Origin: CAIVAT01 sp037128705
GTDB taxonomy: Bacteria; Bacteroidota; Bacteroidia; Bacteroidales; FEN-979
Direction: 5' to 3'
DNA length: 64,000 nucleotides
Assembly: GCA_037128705.1 (NCBI GenBank)
Contig: JBAXVX010000019.1
Coordinates: forward strand, 14,291 to 78,290
Positions 1 through 9,728 of the stretch are shown here, one piece after another; position 1 is the first letter of the stretch, and each line of letters starts with the position of its first letter. Below the pieces are notes generated by a model. It searched no databases and was not told where the DNA came from. It saw only the letters and a program-made list of their open reading frames with translations. A program made the translations under genes and the position numbers.

Positions 1-259
1 TCTGAAGTGACCGGTTTTGTTGATTGGAGGTTACGGAGACCCCGATAATATCGTAGGGTTTTAGCATGATGGCTGCTTCAACCGGGCCACAGGTATATTC
101 ATCGTGCAGGGCGACTTCATGTTCCGATGGGGTAAGTGCTGCCACCGCCGCAATGGCATGCGGTGCAAAAAGTGTTTTTGAGAAAAGATATGGAATCCCT
201 TGTGTAATCTGGCTGTCAATGTCGTCAGGACTTCCCGGACTTATCAGCAATATCTTCAT
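1..259 (-). CDS. B12-binding domain radical SAM protein, N-terminal fragment (runs off the window)
   Basis: The minus strand opens with ATG at 259 and stays open to the window edge (86 codons). The translation starts MKILLISPGSPDDIDSQ and continues with FAPHAIAAVAALTPSEHEV and a YDIIGVSVTSN strand. This is the Rossmann-like N-terminal cobalamin-binding domain that precedes the radical SAM barrel in many B12-dependent radical SAM methylases and cyclases. The usual DxHxxG motif appears as HDEYTCG, so the cobalamin-ligating His is replaced by Tyr, as in many members that bind B12 without a lower His ligand. The radical SAM CxxxCxxC motif would lie outside the window, so the reaction cannot be named. 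It is co-directional with the transglutaminase gene, 77 bp downstream of its stop. Confidence 0.7.
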   Translation of the reverse strand, partial: MKILLISPGSPDDIDSQITQGIPYLFSKTLFAPHAIAAVAALTPSEHEVALHDEYTCGPVEAAIMLKPYDIIGVSVTSNQQNRSLQ

Positions 260-336
260 AGTTGATGGGTGATTGAATTTTCAAAAACAACAATTTCTTA
301 TAAATGAACCGGATCGCAAGGCAATTTTTTTACAGT

Positions 337-2934
337 TTATTTTTTCATCAACATCAATAGTTCTTCAGAAATACCAATTTTATACCCCTCTGAAATATAG
401 TTGATCGTTCCGGCTGAGTTTACAAACAGGATTACCGGCATATTTTTCAATTCGCCTTTGTTGACCCTGAGATCAGCCGGCCTGATGGGGAAGGTAGACT
501 GAAATGAATAACTGACAATTTTTGGCAGCTTCGCTGCTTCATTTTTAACAAATGTTTTCATCATCTCCTCCGTTGGGAAGACCATGGCAACCCTTCCTTT
601 CCATTGATCGAAATCATTCTTTTTCAACCTGAGATCGGCCAGGAAATGCTTTGTGGGTTCCTTATCGGGATCAATCCAGGCAATAATCATTCCCGGGCTG
701 ATCTTAAAGCTGAACAGGGCAGGGTTGATCTTTCCGTATTCGGGCAGGGGCAGTTGGTTTTTCCTGAGGATAATGGTGTGGGTTGCCGGCTCACCGGGTT
801 TTACGTTGAATATTTCCAACCGTGAAAGCACCGTCCCGTCTGTGAGCCTGGTTCCTGTGACCAGCAAGGCAGGGCCGGCGGGAACTTCTATGGTGCAGGG
901 ATAATTCTGAACCAGCGGGCTTGCTTCATAATCGAGGGTACGGAAAAATCCATCTTTAAACTCCTCAATGGTATAGTTGGTCGTGTATTCCGGTTTCTTT
1001 TCATTGTCCCGGGGGTTGATCAGCGTAAGGCTTCCCTTTGAACCAGCGTTCTCCTTCTTTTCAAAGAGATACACATCATTCCATTTCCCGTCAGCGAAAA
1101 ATTGTGGGATTTTCGTGGCCGGGTCAAGGCGGGCGCCAATCCCGAAACTCCGGCAAATAGCCACAAAACAGATGTCGGCCGAATGACCGTCGACCACCTT
1201 CAGTTCAAAAGCCCCGGCTGGCGTAATGGGAGCCCGGCTGTAGTTCGAGGTTTTATTCAATTCCATATGGTCACGCATCCAGCTTGCAATCTTCATCGGA
1301 TCTTTCCTCGCATCCCTGATGAGATCAGTGTCGAAATTTGACTGAAAGAATTGCCTGTAAGGCCTCAGCCATTCGTTGTCTACCCTCGGAGAGAGGACAT
1401 ATTTCCCGAATTCATCTTTGAATGAGTTAAGGGCCGGATATTTCAATGCATAGCCCACCAGGTCAGCAAGAACCGCTGTATCGATATCACGAAGATCCTT
1501 TTCCGAAATATTCTCCAGTATCGGGAAAACAAGCGATTTTCCTGCCGGCAGCGTTTGGGTGATGAAAGTCGTGATCTGGCGCCAGTTTCCACGGCTTTTA
1601 TTTAGGTAACCCCACAGGGTATCCGGATTCAGACCGGCTAATCTGGCAAAGCGGGCGCTCTTGGATGAATCGATAAAGGTAGCCTCGTAGCCGGCCCTGA
1701 TCTTGTCTTCGAAGGCCAGCCGGTCGCTGTTTCTTTTCTTAGCTGAATCACTCACAGAGACATTGATAACTGCCGGTGCCGGAGGAACCAGGTCGAACTC
1801 AAGGCTGGCCACCGTCTCAGGTCCGTTGGTCAGCCGGACAACTACCGTGTCAGATTTCCTGACATCCAGTTTTTGAAAACCATAGTTTCCGTTTTTGGCA
1901 GCCCAAACCAGGAGGTCTCCATACCCGGTGGTAAAGGAACACAGCCCATCCTTCCCGGTCACAGTTTTGTGAACCGGATAAAACTCGGCATAATTGTAAA
2001 GTTGAAATTCGACCGATGCGCTGTCAGCCGCTTTATTTCCGGAATCAAGGATCCTGGCATAAACCTTTTTCACCGGCGCATAATTCTGAAGAACGTTGAT
2101 CCTGGTAAACAGAGGGTCTTTCTGCAATACATCCTCGGTTCCCTGGTAATCACCAAAAACCGTTGTATTGACCAGCATGGCTCTTTTTGCAGGGGCCGTA
2201 AACCAGGCCAGATCCAGCTCAGCATCCGGTTCACAGGCTCCGATGAAGTGCCAGGTCCCGTCAACCCACACTTCGACCCAGGCATGGTTATCGTCGCTGT
2301 GGGCCCAGCGGGGAGTGTAGCATTGCCGGGCAGGAATCCCCACCGAACGAAGTGCCGCCACGGTAAAAGTGGACTCTTCGCCACACCGGCCCCAGGCTGT
2401 TCTGACTGACGCAAGCGGGGAGGATGTTCGTCCGTCTGAACCCCGGTAGGTCACCTTTTCATGGCACCAGTGGTTCACCTCCAAAACCGCATCCTTCATG
2501 GGCATTTTCTTTATCCTGTCCTTTAATTCCATAAAGAAAACCCACCTGGAAGAGTCGAGATTTTCATTGTTAACTCTGACGGGCAGCACAAAATGGCGGA
2601 AAATGATTTCAGGAACGGTTTTTCCCCAGCTGAAGGTATCGCGAGCCGCAAAGGAGGAACGGATGTTCTGAAGGAAGAATTCACCGCTGTAATCGGCAAG
2701 ATCATTCAGGGAACTGTAGGCATAGAGGAATTTCAGCGCTTCAGTTTCGCGGAGGGACAATCTTTTGTCAAAAACACCAAAGAGCTGTTCAGAGCGGTTT
2801 TTGGCCAGCTTTTTTTGTGATTCAAACTGAACTTCAACTTTTTTACGGTAGTTTTTGTCAGTAATGAAATGGTTGTCGCGGCAGGATGTCAGGATCAGCG
2901 TGATCAGGATTGCCAGGCTTAATAATTTTTTCAT
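337..2934 (-). CDS. Transglutaminase-like superfamily lipoprotein
   Basis: An 865-residue exported protein. The N-terminus MKKLLSLAILITLILTSC is a lipoprotein signal with the lipobox Cys at about residue 18. A transglutaminase-like (papain-fold) core spans roughly residues 150-250: the nucleophile Cys lies in WGRCGEES (C184) and the His in DDNHAWVEVW (H217), followed by an acidic stretch after GTWHFIGACEPD. A small beta-rich segment follows (about 285-370). The last 150 residues (from AWIDPDKEPT) look like a thioredoxin fold without a CxxC. The reaction is unknown; bacterial members are proteases, amidases or cross-linkers acting on peptides outside the cytoplasm. It lies 50 bp downstream of the GH31 gene on the same strand, so it is probably cotranscribed and acts on glycoprotein-derived peptides, which is inference. 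Confidence 0.85.
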   Translation of the reverse strand: MKKLLSLAILITLILTSCRDNHFITDKNYRKKVEVQFESQKKLAKNRSEQLFGVFDKRLSLRETEALKFLYAYSSLNDLADYSGEFFLQNIRSSFAARDTFSWGKTVPEIIFRHFVLPVRVNNENLDSSRWVFFMELKDRIKKMPMKDAVLEVNHWCHEKVTYRGSDGRTSSPLASVRTAWGRCGEESTFTVAALRSVGIPARQCYTPRWAHSDDNHAWVEVWVDGTWHFIGACEPDAELDLAWFTAPAKRAMLVNTTVFGDYQGTEDVLQKDPLFTRINVLQNYAPVKKVYARILDSGNKAADSASVEFQLYNYAEFYPVHKTVTGKDGLCSFTTGYGDLLVWAAKNGNYGFQKLDVRKSDTVVVRLTNGPETVASLEFDLVPPAPAVINVSVSDSAKKRNSDRLAFEDKIRAGYEATFIDSSKSARFARLAGLNPDTLWGYLNKSRGNWRQITTFITQTLPAGKSLVFPILENISEKDLRDIDTAVLADLVGYALKYPALNSFKDEFGKYVLSPRVDNEWLRPYRQFFQSNFDTDLIRDARKDPMKIASWMRDHMELNKTSNYSRAPITPAGAFELKVVDGHSADICFVAICRSFGIGARLDPATKIPQFFADGKWNDVYLFEKKENAGSKGSLTLINPRDNEKKPEYTTNYTIEEFKDGFFRTLDYEASPLVQNYPCTIEVPAGPALLVTGTRLTDGTVLSRLEIFNVKPGEPATHTIILRKNQLPLPEYGKINPALFSFKISPGMIIAWIDPDKEPTKHFLADLRLKKNDFDQWKGRVAMVFPTEEMMKTFVKNEAAKLPKIVSYSFQSTFPIRPADLRVNKGELKNMPVILFVNSAGTINYISEGYKIGISEELLMLMKK

Positions 2935-2984
2935 GCGAAACTGAAAATGTTGTTATGAAAGAATATTAAAAAGGTTTCAAAGAG

Positions 2985-5384
2985 CTAATAGGTGATCTTC
3001 ACAGGGCCACTGCCGGCAGGTATCTCTACGGTACGCTCTCTGGCGGATCTGAGTTTAAGTGAATACTCCTTCCCGTCGCACCGGATGGTCATCATATCAT
3101 CAAATGAATGGAAAATCAATCGCAGGGTTGTGAATTTTGACGGATAGGTTCCTTCAGGTTTTGTGAGGATGATGGTTTTGTTCCCTGGCTCAAAGTTGAT
3201 GTTTCGCTGATAATATTGCCCGCTTTCAAACTGGTAGGTCATCCCGTCATCCTCATAATAGGTGTAACTGTTGGGCTTTACTCCATTGTAGATATGCAAA
3301 TCCAGGGTGGGTGAGGGCTTTTGAGCGGTATATTGAATATCCGATTGCATGGGGATGATCCCTGATGCTTTCACAAACACCGGAAGATCATTTAACGGTG
3401 CATCCACGGTGACCTCTGAACTTCCCTGGTAAAATTCCCCGCTGCTGAGCCGGTACCAACCTCCTTCGGGCAGGTATACCCTGGCTGCGGCCTGGTTGCA
3501 CGAAACCGGAGCGACAAGCAGGTTATCCCCGAAAAGATATTCATTCTGGTATTTCCACCAATAAACCTTCTCATCAAAGGTATAGTTGATCGCAAGACTG
3601 CGTGCTACAGGCATTCCGCTCAAGGTTGATTCGTGGAATGCGGAATAGATATAGGGGAGCAGCCGGTATCGCTGCATGATCATCTCTTTCACCATTTTTT
3701 CCACATTGGGGCCAAAGGCCCATGGCTCTTTGCTTTTGGTATCCCATGCCGAATGATTACGGTAAAAGGGAGTAAACACGCCAAGTGACATCCACCGGGT
3801 AAAAAGCTGCTCGGTAGGGTTGCCCATGAAGCCTCCAACATCGGGACCCGTAAAGGAAACGCCCGAAAGTCCCAGTCCGGTTACCATGCGTGCCGACAGC
3901 AGCATGTGGTCGTCGGTGGCATCATTGTCACCGGTCCATACCATGGAGTAACGCTGAACCCCGGCAAAGCCTGCACGGGTGATCACGAAGGGACGTTTGC
4001 CTTTCAAAAGCGCCTTGGTTCCTTCGAATGTGGCGCGCGACATCTCGAGGCCATAAATATTATGGGCTTCGGTGATCGATCCTTTGCGTCCTTCGAAATC
4101 GAACTGGATAATGTTGGGAATGCTCTGGCCCCAGGCAGATGGTTCGTTCATATCGTTCCAGTAACCTTCAACCCCGGGTTCGATCAACCTGCTGAATGCG
4201 GCACCCCACCATTTCCTCACAGGCTCTTTGGTAAAATCAGGAAAGTGACACCTGCCGGGCCAAACGCTTCCGATGTAGTTGGTTCCGTCGGGGTATTTTG
4301 CAAAGTAATTGTTGGCGACGCCCTCATCATAGGCGAAATAACCCTTCTCCACCTTGATACCCGGGTCGACAATGGTCACGACATGGAATCCCATGCCATT
4401 CAGTTTCTCAATCATGGCCTTGGGTTGCGGGAATTTATCCCTGTTCCAGGTAAATATTTTGTAGGAATCCATGTAGTCGATGTCGAGGTATATCGCGTCG
4501 CAGGGAATTTGTTTGTCACGGAACTGCTGCGCGATGCCAATCACCTGGAATTCAGGGAAGTAACTCCAGCGGCATTGGTGGTACCCCAGACTCCAGTAAG
4601 GGGGCATGGGCATGCGGCCCGTCAGCCAGGTATAATCACTGATGATTCCGGCAATTCCTGAGGCGCCGAAAATATAATAGTTCATCTCACCATTCGCAGC
4701 TGAGAAGCTGCTGAACTGCTCGTCGGTGGATGCACCAAAATTGAATTTTGTCCTGAAGGAATTATCCAGGAAGATGCCATAGGTCACTTTTCCATGAACG
4801 CCAATGAAAAATGGAATGCTCTGATACAATGGATCCTCGTTGGTGACATAGGCGGGGACGTCCGAATTCCAGTTCTCAAATGAATTTCCGCGTTTGTCCA
4901 GGTTCCCAGTCTTCTCACCCAGTCCAAGGAATTTTTCATCTGCAAAAAGTTTCTTGTAACAGACTACTTCCGTCCCCTGCCAGGAGACAGGCAGGCTTGG
5001 GTAATCCTCGGAAATAACCTCCCCCTTGATCGATTTTACGACAATGCGCATGGGGTCTTTAAATAAAACAACCTCCAGTGAATCGGTTTTAAATCCCGCT
5101 GCATCTCCTTGCTCTTTCAGGTCGCGAAAAGACGAGGCAGGCTGCTGAATCACAGCATAGGAAAAATCACTTTTTGGCTCTGTCCTGCTGATCCTTATAC
5201 GAATGACCGTCGGGGAATAGGCGTAAATTTCGGCAAAGGCATTTTCGGTTTTCACCACGATGGAATGTTCTGTGCTTTTAATGGATTTGACCTTCCCGGC
5301 GAACACAGGAAAATCAACCTGGGCCAGCATAAGAATGGGGGAGAGGATCATCAGGATCGGGAATACCAGTTTTACCTTTTTCAT
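2985..5384 (-). CDS. GH31 family alpha-glucosidase (alpha-glucosidase/xylosidase), secreted
   Basis: A 799-residue retaining glycosidase of GH31. A signal peptide (residues 1-21, ending MLAQ) directs export, probably to the periplasm. An N-terminal galactose-mutarotase-like beta domain (about 30-230) precedes the (beta/alpha)8 barrel. The nucleophile Asp is D411 in YWNDMNEPSAW and the acid/base Asp is D486 in WTGDNDATDD. The barrel opens with YWSLGYHQCRWSY. The C-terminal beta domains include TYYEDDGMTYQFESGQ. These features fit alpha-glucosidase-type enzymes; alpha-xylosidase or another alpha specificity cannot be excluded. It sits between the hydroxyproline-dehydratase-like gene (69 bp upstream) and the transglutaminase-like lipoprotein (50 bp downstream), all on the minus strand. 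Confidence 0.93.
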   Translation of the reverse strand: MKKVKLVFPILMILSPILMLAQVDFPVFAGKVKSIKSTEHSIVVKTENAFAEIYAYSPTVIRIRISRTEPKSDFSYAVIQQPASSFRDLKEQGDAAGFKTDSLEVVLFKDPMRIVVKSIKGEVISEDYPSLPVSWQGTEVVCYKKLFADEKFLGLGEKTGNLDKRGNSFENWNSDVPAYVTNEDPLYQSIPFFIGVHGKVTYGIFLDNSFRTKFNFGASTDEQFSSFSAANGEMNYYIFGASGIAGIISDYTWLTGRMPMPPYWSLGYHQCRWSYFPEFQVIGIAQQFRDKQIPCDAIYLDIDYMDSYKIFTWNRDKFPQPKAMIEKLNGMGFHVVTIVDPGIKVEKGYFAYDEGVANNYFAKYPDGTNYIGSVWPGRCHFPDFTKEPVRKWWGAAFSRLIEPGVEGYWNDMNEPSAWGQSIPNIIQFDFEGRKGSITEAHNIYGLEMSRATFEGTKALLKGKRPFVITRAGFAGVQRYSMVWTGDNDATDDHMLLSARMVTGLGLSGVSFTGPDVGGFMGNPTEQLFTRWMSLGVFTPFYRNHSAWDTKSKEPWAFGPNVEKMVKEMIMQRYRLLPYIYSAFHESTLSGMPVARSLAINYTFDEKVYWWKYQNEYLFGDNLLVAPVSCNQAAARVYLPEGGWYRLSSGEFYQGSSEVTVDAPLNDLPVFVKASGIIPMQSDIQYTAQKPSPTLDLHIYNGVKPNSYTYYEDDGMTYQFESGQYYQRNINFEPGNKTIILTKPEGTYPSKFTTLRLIFHSFDDMMTIRCDGKEYSLKLRSARERTVEIPAGSGPVKITY

Positions 5385-5453
5385 AAAAGGACTATTTATT
5401 GAATGAGTGTGAATAAGTAAACATTTCTAAATTCAAAAATTGCAAATCTGAAA

Positions 5454-7832
5454 TCAAATGGCACCCTGTTCTGTTCTCAGAATGATTTCATTCTGAAGAT
5501 CTTCACCAAGGTCATTGAAATAATCACTATAACCAGCTACCCGGACGATCAGGTCGCGGTGCCGTTCAGGATGTTCCTGTGCATCACGGAGGGTTTCGGC
5601 CGATACTACATTGAACTGAATATGATGTCCATCCATTCTGAAATAGGACCGGATCAGGGCGGTAAGCTTGTGCATGCTGTCATCTCCATCGAAAAAACCA
5701 GGGGAGAATTTCTGGTTCAGCAGGGTGCCGCCGGTTCGAAGGTGATCGATTTTTGCGGCCGATTTCAGCACGGCAGTAGGTCCCTTTCGATCGGCACCCT
5801 GAACAGGGGAGATCCCTTCGGAAAGGGGCTGCTTTGCCTTCCTTCCATCGGGCAGCGCCCCGATCACACTGCCGAAATATACGTGGCAGGTTGTCGGGAG
5901 CAGGTTGATGCGGTGTACCCCGCCAAGGGCGTTGGGACGGCTGTTTACACACTGGTAATAGGATTCAAAAACTTCACGGGCCCGGTCGTCTGCATAATCT
6001 TCGTCGTTGCCATATTTCGGGGTCGAATAAACCAGTTCAACCTCCAATTCTTCAAAATCCTGAAAATCATTTTTAAGGGCCTTCAGCATCCCTTTCATTG
6101 AAATGGTCTTACGGTCAAAAACGTGATATTTCAAAGATGTAAGGGCATCGGTCATGGTTCCAAGACCAACTCCCTGGATATAGGTCGTATTATACCGGGC
6201 ACCGCCTGCATTGTAGTCTTTCGCATTGGTGATGCAATCGTCGATGATAAGCGAAAGAAACGGGACCGGCAGGTATTCTGCAAAGATCTGTGCAATGATG
6301 TTGTTCCCTTTGATCTTGATATCAATAAAATGACGCAGCTGCGTGTTGAAGGCATGCATCAGTTCATCATATGATTTGAATTTTTCAGGATTCCCGGTTG
6401 ACGGGCCAACCTGTTTTCCATTTCGCGGATCGATGCCGTTATTCAGGGTGATCTCAAGCACCTTGGGCAGGTTAAAATAGCCGCTCAGGATATAGGCTTC
6501 CGTTCCAAAGGCCCCGGCTTCAACACATCCGCTGGCACCTCCGTTCCTTGCATCCGCAAGATCTTTTCCCTGCCTCACCAGTTCCTGCACAATGGCATCG
6601 GTGTTGAAATAGGAGGGTTGGCCAAAGCCTGTTTTTGTGATCTGCAGGGTACGGTGAATCAGGCTATCGGGGTTTTTCTTGCTTACCTGGATCATGGAGC
6701 TTGGCTGGAGCAGGCGCATCTCCTCAATCACATCAAGGAGGAGGAAGGTCATTTCATTCACGGCATCGCTTCCGTCAGCAGTCACCCCTCCCAGGTTAAT
6801 CAATGAAAAGTCTGTGTAGGTATTACTTTCAAGCGCAGTCACGCCAACCTTTGGAGGGGCAGGGTGGTTGTTGAATTTGATCCAGAAACTCTGGAGGATT
6901 TCCACCGCCTTCTCCCTGGTCAGGGTGCCTTGTTCAATCTCCTTCCTGTAAAAAGGATAGAGATGCTGATCAAGCCTTCCGGGATTAAAGGAATCCCATG
7001 GATTGAGTTCGGTTATCACGCACAGGTGGACAAACCAGTAATACTGCAATGCCTCATGAAAAGTTTGCGGGGCACGGGCCGGTACATGCCGGCAGATTTG
7101 GGCAAGCTCTTCAAGTTCGTGACGCGTGACGCGTGACGCGCGACCTGTTTCAGGAATCCGGAGAGCCAATGCTTCCAGGTAAACGGCATATCGCTCCGCA
7201 TAGCGGATCACGGCACCGGCAGCGATCTCCATCGCCTTCAGCTCCTCTTCCTTCGCCAGGCTCTGCCGGTCATTCATCCAGTCAATCCCTGACCTCGTTT
7301 CGCGGATCTCGCTGATAAAATCGACCATTCCCATGCGGAATATCTTATTTCCTGCCACGGTATGCCCGGGACCCCGTTGCTCCTGGAATTCCGTAAAGAT
7401 GCCGGATTGGTATGCATCCAGCCATTCAGGGGAAACCGAACGCATGACGCGGTCACGGTTACTTTTTCCTTTCCAGAAAGGGATGATTTTTTCCTTGTAC
7501 ATTCTCCTTGTAACGGCATCAACTTTAAAGGAGACCTTCTTCCTTTTATTCAGGATATCAAGATCTTCAAGTGAATGAACGCATATTTCGGGATAGGTGG
7601 GACAGGCTTTAGGTGATGGCCCACGTTCACCAACGATCAATTCTCCTTCGTTATAACAGAGTTCCTTATGTCTCAGAATGTGATCCAGGGTCATCGCACG
7701 CATCACGGGGACAGAAACTTCCCTGTCAATCCCCGATTCATAGAATCCGGTGACAAGAAGGGCCCGCTCGGCTGAAATTCTGTTCACGGCACTCAGGCTC
7801 TGGTCGCGTAGAAACTTTATCCGGTCTGTCAT
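5454..7832 (-). CDS. hypD: Glycyl radical enzyme, probable trans-4-hydroxy-L-proline dehydratase (HypD-like)
   Basis: A 792-residue cytoplasmic, oxygen-sensitive glycyl radical enzyme. The glycyl radical loop is RVAGYSDYF with G767. The thiyl Cys and catalytic Glu are C436 and E438 in GGASGCVEAG. Compared from memory with Clostridioides difficile HypD, the residues reported around hydroxyproline all appear conserved: F149, H157 (EQRGPGHTV), D280 (TELNPWD), S336, D341 (TYTDF), Y452 and T647 (PTTCH). HypD removes water from trans-4-hydroxyproline to give pyrroline-5-carboxylate, which proline reductase then reduces; no proC lies here. Between H157 and D280 the protein is about five residues longer than HypD, exactly where a GTGACGC tandem repeat lies. 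A minus-strand -7 box (TATCTTTG, complement 7887-7894) sits 55 bp upstream. Activation needs a radical SAM activase; the candidate is at 9715-10515. Other diol-dehydratase-type relatives are less likely. Confidence 0.88.
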   Translation of the reverse strand: MTDRIKFLRDQSLSAVNRISAERALLVTGFYESGIDREVSVPVMRAMTLDHILRHKELCYNEGELIVGERGPSPKACPTYPEICVHSLEDLDILNKRKKVSFKVDAVTRRMYKEKIIPFWKGKSNRDRVMRSVSPEWLDAYQSGIFTEFQEQRGPGHTVAGNKIFRMGMVDFISEIRETRSGIDWMNDRQSLAKEEELKAMEIAAGAVIRYAERYAVYLEALALRIPETGRASRVTRHELEELAQICRHVPARAPQTFHEALQYYWFVHLCVITELNPWDSFNPGRLDQHLYPFYRKEIEQGTLTREKAVEILQSFWIKFNNHPAPPKVGVTALESNTYTDFSLINLGGVTADGSDAVNEMTFLLLDVIEEMRLLQPSSMIQVSKKNPDSLIHRTLQITKTGFGQPSYFNTDAIVQELVRQGKDLADARNGGASGCVEAGAFGTEAYILSGYFNLPKVLEITLNNGIDPRNGKQVGPSTGNPEKFKSYDELMHAFNTQLRHFIDIKIKGNNIIAQIFAEYLPVPFLSLIIDDCITNAKDYNAGGARYNTTYIQGVGLGTMTDALTSLKYHVFDRKTISMKGMLKALKNDFQDFEELEVELVYSTPKYGNDEDYADDRAREVFESYYQCVNSRPNALGGVHRINLLPTTCHVYFGSVIGALPDGRKAKQPLSEGISPVQGADRKGPTAVLKSAAKIDHLRTGGTLLNQKFSPGFFDGDDSMHKLTALIRSYFRMDGHHIQFNVVSAETLRDAQEHPERHRDLIVRVAGYSDYFNDLGEDLQNEIILRTEQGAI
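7119..7144. repeat. Tandem GTGACGC microrepeat inside the hypD-like coding sequence
   Basis: The plus strand reads three GTGACGC units followed by a GCGAC remnant. On the minus strand it encodes GRASRVTRH, residues 230-238 of the glycyl radical enzyme, without breaking the frame. Related CGTCACG-type microrepeats occur between genes at 12834, 44791 and 48851. Confidence 0.75.
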
Positions 7833-7964
7833 GGAGGGCAGGTTCGTTGTTTTGCACGCATCGGGCGCGCTTCGGTTATTTAATCACAAAGATATTGAAA
7901 TCGTTAAATATCCGTCATCTCAATATCCATAATTGTGCTACTTTTATCAAAAATTTTAAAGGTT

Positions 7965-9029
7965 ATGGAACAGCATAAAAGGCAGCCTGATGATCAAGAA
8001 AATGTAAGAAAAAGTCTGGAAATCATCATTAAAGTGGGGCTGGTCCTCGGCCTGATTGTCTGGTGCTTCCTTATTCTTAAACCCTTTCTGATCCTTACCA
8101 TGTGGGGGATTATCCTGGCGGTTGCCGTTTATCCGATTTATGTTTGGTTCAAGCGCAGGATGGGGAACAGGGGGAAACTGGCTTCAATAGTCGTCACCCT
8201 GCTTCTGCTGGCTGTCATACTTCTTCCTATCATTCTGCTTGGCGGATCACTCCGGGATGCGGTTGATATGGTGAAAGACGCCCTGGTTGGCGGGAAAGGG
8301 TTTGTTCCCCCGCCTCCTGAAACTGTAAAGACATGGCCCATCATCGGTTCACAGTTTTTTAGCCTATGGGAAAGCGCTTCGGAAAACCTTGCTGGCGTTG
8401 CAAAGGAATACCAGTCCCAGTTGATGACCGGGCTATCCTGGTTTCTTTCCACCCTGACCAATGCAGGACTTGGTGTCTTGATGTTTATTGGGTCCATCCT
8501 CATTTCGGGGGTCATCCTGGTATACTCAGAATCTGGCGGCCGTGCAGCCCGCAAAATCGCTGTCAGGCTCATGGGCGAGCAGGGAATTGAAACGGTTGCA
8601 AATGCAGAGACAACCATCCGCAACGTGGCGCGTGGAATACTTGGAGTGGCCTTCATCCAGGCATTTCTTGCCGGTTTGGGCTTCCTGGTTGCCGGGATTC
8701 CCGGGGCCGGCCTTTGGGCACTGATTGCTTTTGTCCTTGCCATCGTTCAGATTGGCGTGGGGCCGGTCGTGATCGGCGTGCTGATCTATGCCTTCATGAA
8801 ACTAAGTTTGCTTGCGGCGATCCTTTTAACGATCTGGTGCGCTCCGCTCCTGGTGATCGACAACGTGTTAAAACCCCTTCTGCTCGGGCGCGGGGCACCG
8901 GTTCCCATGCTGGTCATCTTTCTTGGGGCCATCGGCGGTTTCCTTACTTTCGGAACCATCGGTCTCTTTGTAGGTGCCGTCGTGCTTTCACTGGGCTACA
9001 ACCTCTTTCTCCTCTGGCTGAAAAATTAA
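7965..9029 (+). CDS. AI-2E family transporter (PerM/TqsA-like)
   Basis: A 354-residue inner-membrane protein of the AI-2E exporter family (PF01594). Helix pairs sit at about residues 25-65 (VGLVLGLIVWCFLILKPFL) and 75-95. A soluble segment (FVPPPPETVKTWPIIGS) is followed by a C-terminal membrane block that includes PGAGLWALIAFVLAIVQIG and GRGAPVPMLVIFLGAIGG, the family's most conserved stretch. Members export autoinducer-2, sodium or other small molecules; the substrate is not deducible here. I chose ATG 7965 over an in-frame GTG at 7935, which would only add a hydrophobic stub. It is divergent from hypD across a 132-bp shared promoter region and is followed after 15 bp by the outer-membrane barrel gene. 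Confidence 0.88.
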   Translation: MEQHKRQPDDQENVRKSLEIIIKVGLVLGLIVWCFLILKPFLILTMWGIILAVAVYPIYVWFKRRMGNRGKLASIVVTLLLLAVILLPIILLGGSLRDAVDMVKDALVGGKGFVPPPPETVKTWPIIGSQFFSLWESASENLAGVAKEYQSQLMTGLSWFLSTLTNAGLGVLMFIGSILISGVILVYSESGGRAARKIAVRLMGEQGIETVANAETTIRNVARGILGVAFIQAFLAGLGFLVAGIPGAGLWALIAFVLAIVQIGVGPVVIGVLIYAFMKLSLLAAILLTIWCAPLLVIDNVLKPLLLGRGAPVPMLVIFLGAIGGFLTFGTIGLFVGAVVLSLGYNLFLLWLKN

Positions 9030-9044
9030 AAAAAAACTGAAACA

Positions 9045-9728
9045 ATGATAATTTCTATAAAAAAAACCATATTACTGATTTTTCTTGGCCTGTTTTTAAT
9101 TCAGCTGCAGGCGCAGAACTTTATAGGCATTGAGGTCGGATTTCTTGGCACCCATACAAATGTTGCCGAATATGAGCGGATCGGACGCAAGGATTACCTC
9201 CTCGATTCTGTCTCTATAAGGACGAACGTAGGTTCAATACAGGTTGCAATCAATGCAGACATTGACCTCGGTAAGAATCTTTTTCTGTCGACTGGATTTC
9301 ATTACAGTTACAAAGGGCTGGCCAATGTCTCCTACACTGATACGTCAGGGTGGATTTGGTCATCTTCCGCACGGCAGAACTATGTCGGGTTGTCGATCCT
9401 GATGGGCTACCATTTTCATTTTAAAAAGAGTAAGTTGGGATTGCAGGTTGCCACCGGTCTGCAGGCCGATTTTGCCGTTGGAACACCCAATGCCGCTGCC
9501 CTGTTTTCAGGTCCCTATTACAGGTTTTTCATGCCCTTTTCCCGGTTCAACGAGGTTGACCTCTCCTGGAGAACGGATGCTGCGCTTACCCATACGCTCG
9601 GTCCGGGTGATGTGATGGTGAAATTATCCTATCTCTATGGTTTAAGCGACGTACTGGAAGATGCCTTCATCGTGGGAAGAAGCATGTCTCTTGGTCTTTC
9701 TGTCGGGTATGCCCTCAGGTTACCTTAA
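9045..9728 (+). CDS. Outer-membrane beta-barrel family protein, function unknown
   Basis: A 227-residue protein with a clear signal peptide (residues 1-24, ending LIQLQAQ). Alternating amphipathic strands such as KNLFLSTGFHYSYKG and QNYVGLSILMGYHFHF follow, and the chain ends in a strand-like YALRLP. This pattern and the length match the small outer-membrane beta-barrel (PorT/OmpW-size) proteins common in Bacteroidota. No specific family motif is recognised. It begins 15 bp after the AI-2E gene and is likely cotranscribed. Its last 14 bp overlap, tail to tail, the end of the glycyl-radical activase gene on the other strand. Confidence 0.75.
   Translation: MIISIKKTILLIFLGLFLIQLQAQNFIGIEVGFLGTHTNVAEYERIGRKDYLLDSVSIRTNVGSIQVAINADIDLGKNLFLSTGFHYSYKGLANVSYTDTSGWIWSSSARQNYVGLSILMGYHFHFKKSKLGLQVATGLQADFAVGTPNAAALFSGPYYRFFMPFSRFNEVDLSWRTDAALTHTLGPGDVMVKLSYLYGLSDVLEDAFIVGRSMSLGLSVGYALRLP

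Noticed and set aside
3906..4661. Long plus-strand frame opposite the GH31 gene (251 codons)
   Set aside because: It is the antisense of a well conserved enzyme; no motif, start signal or neighbour supports it.
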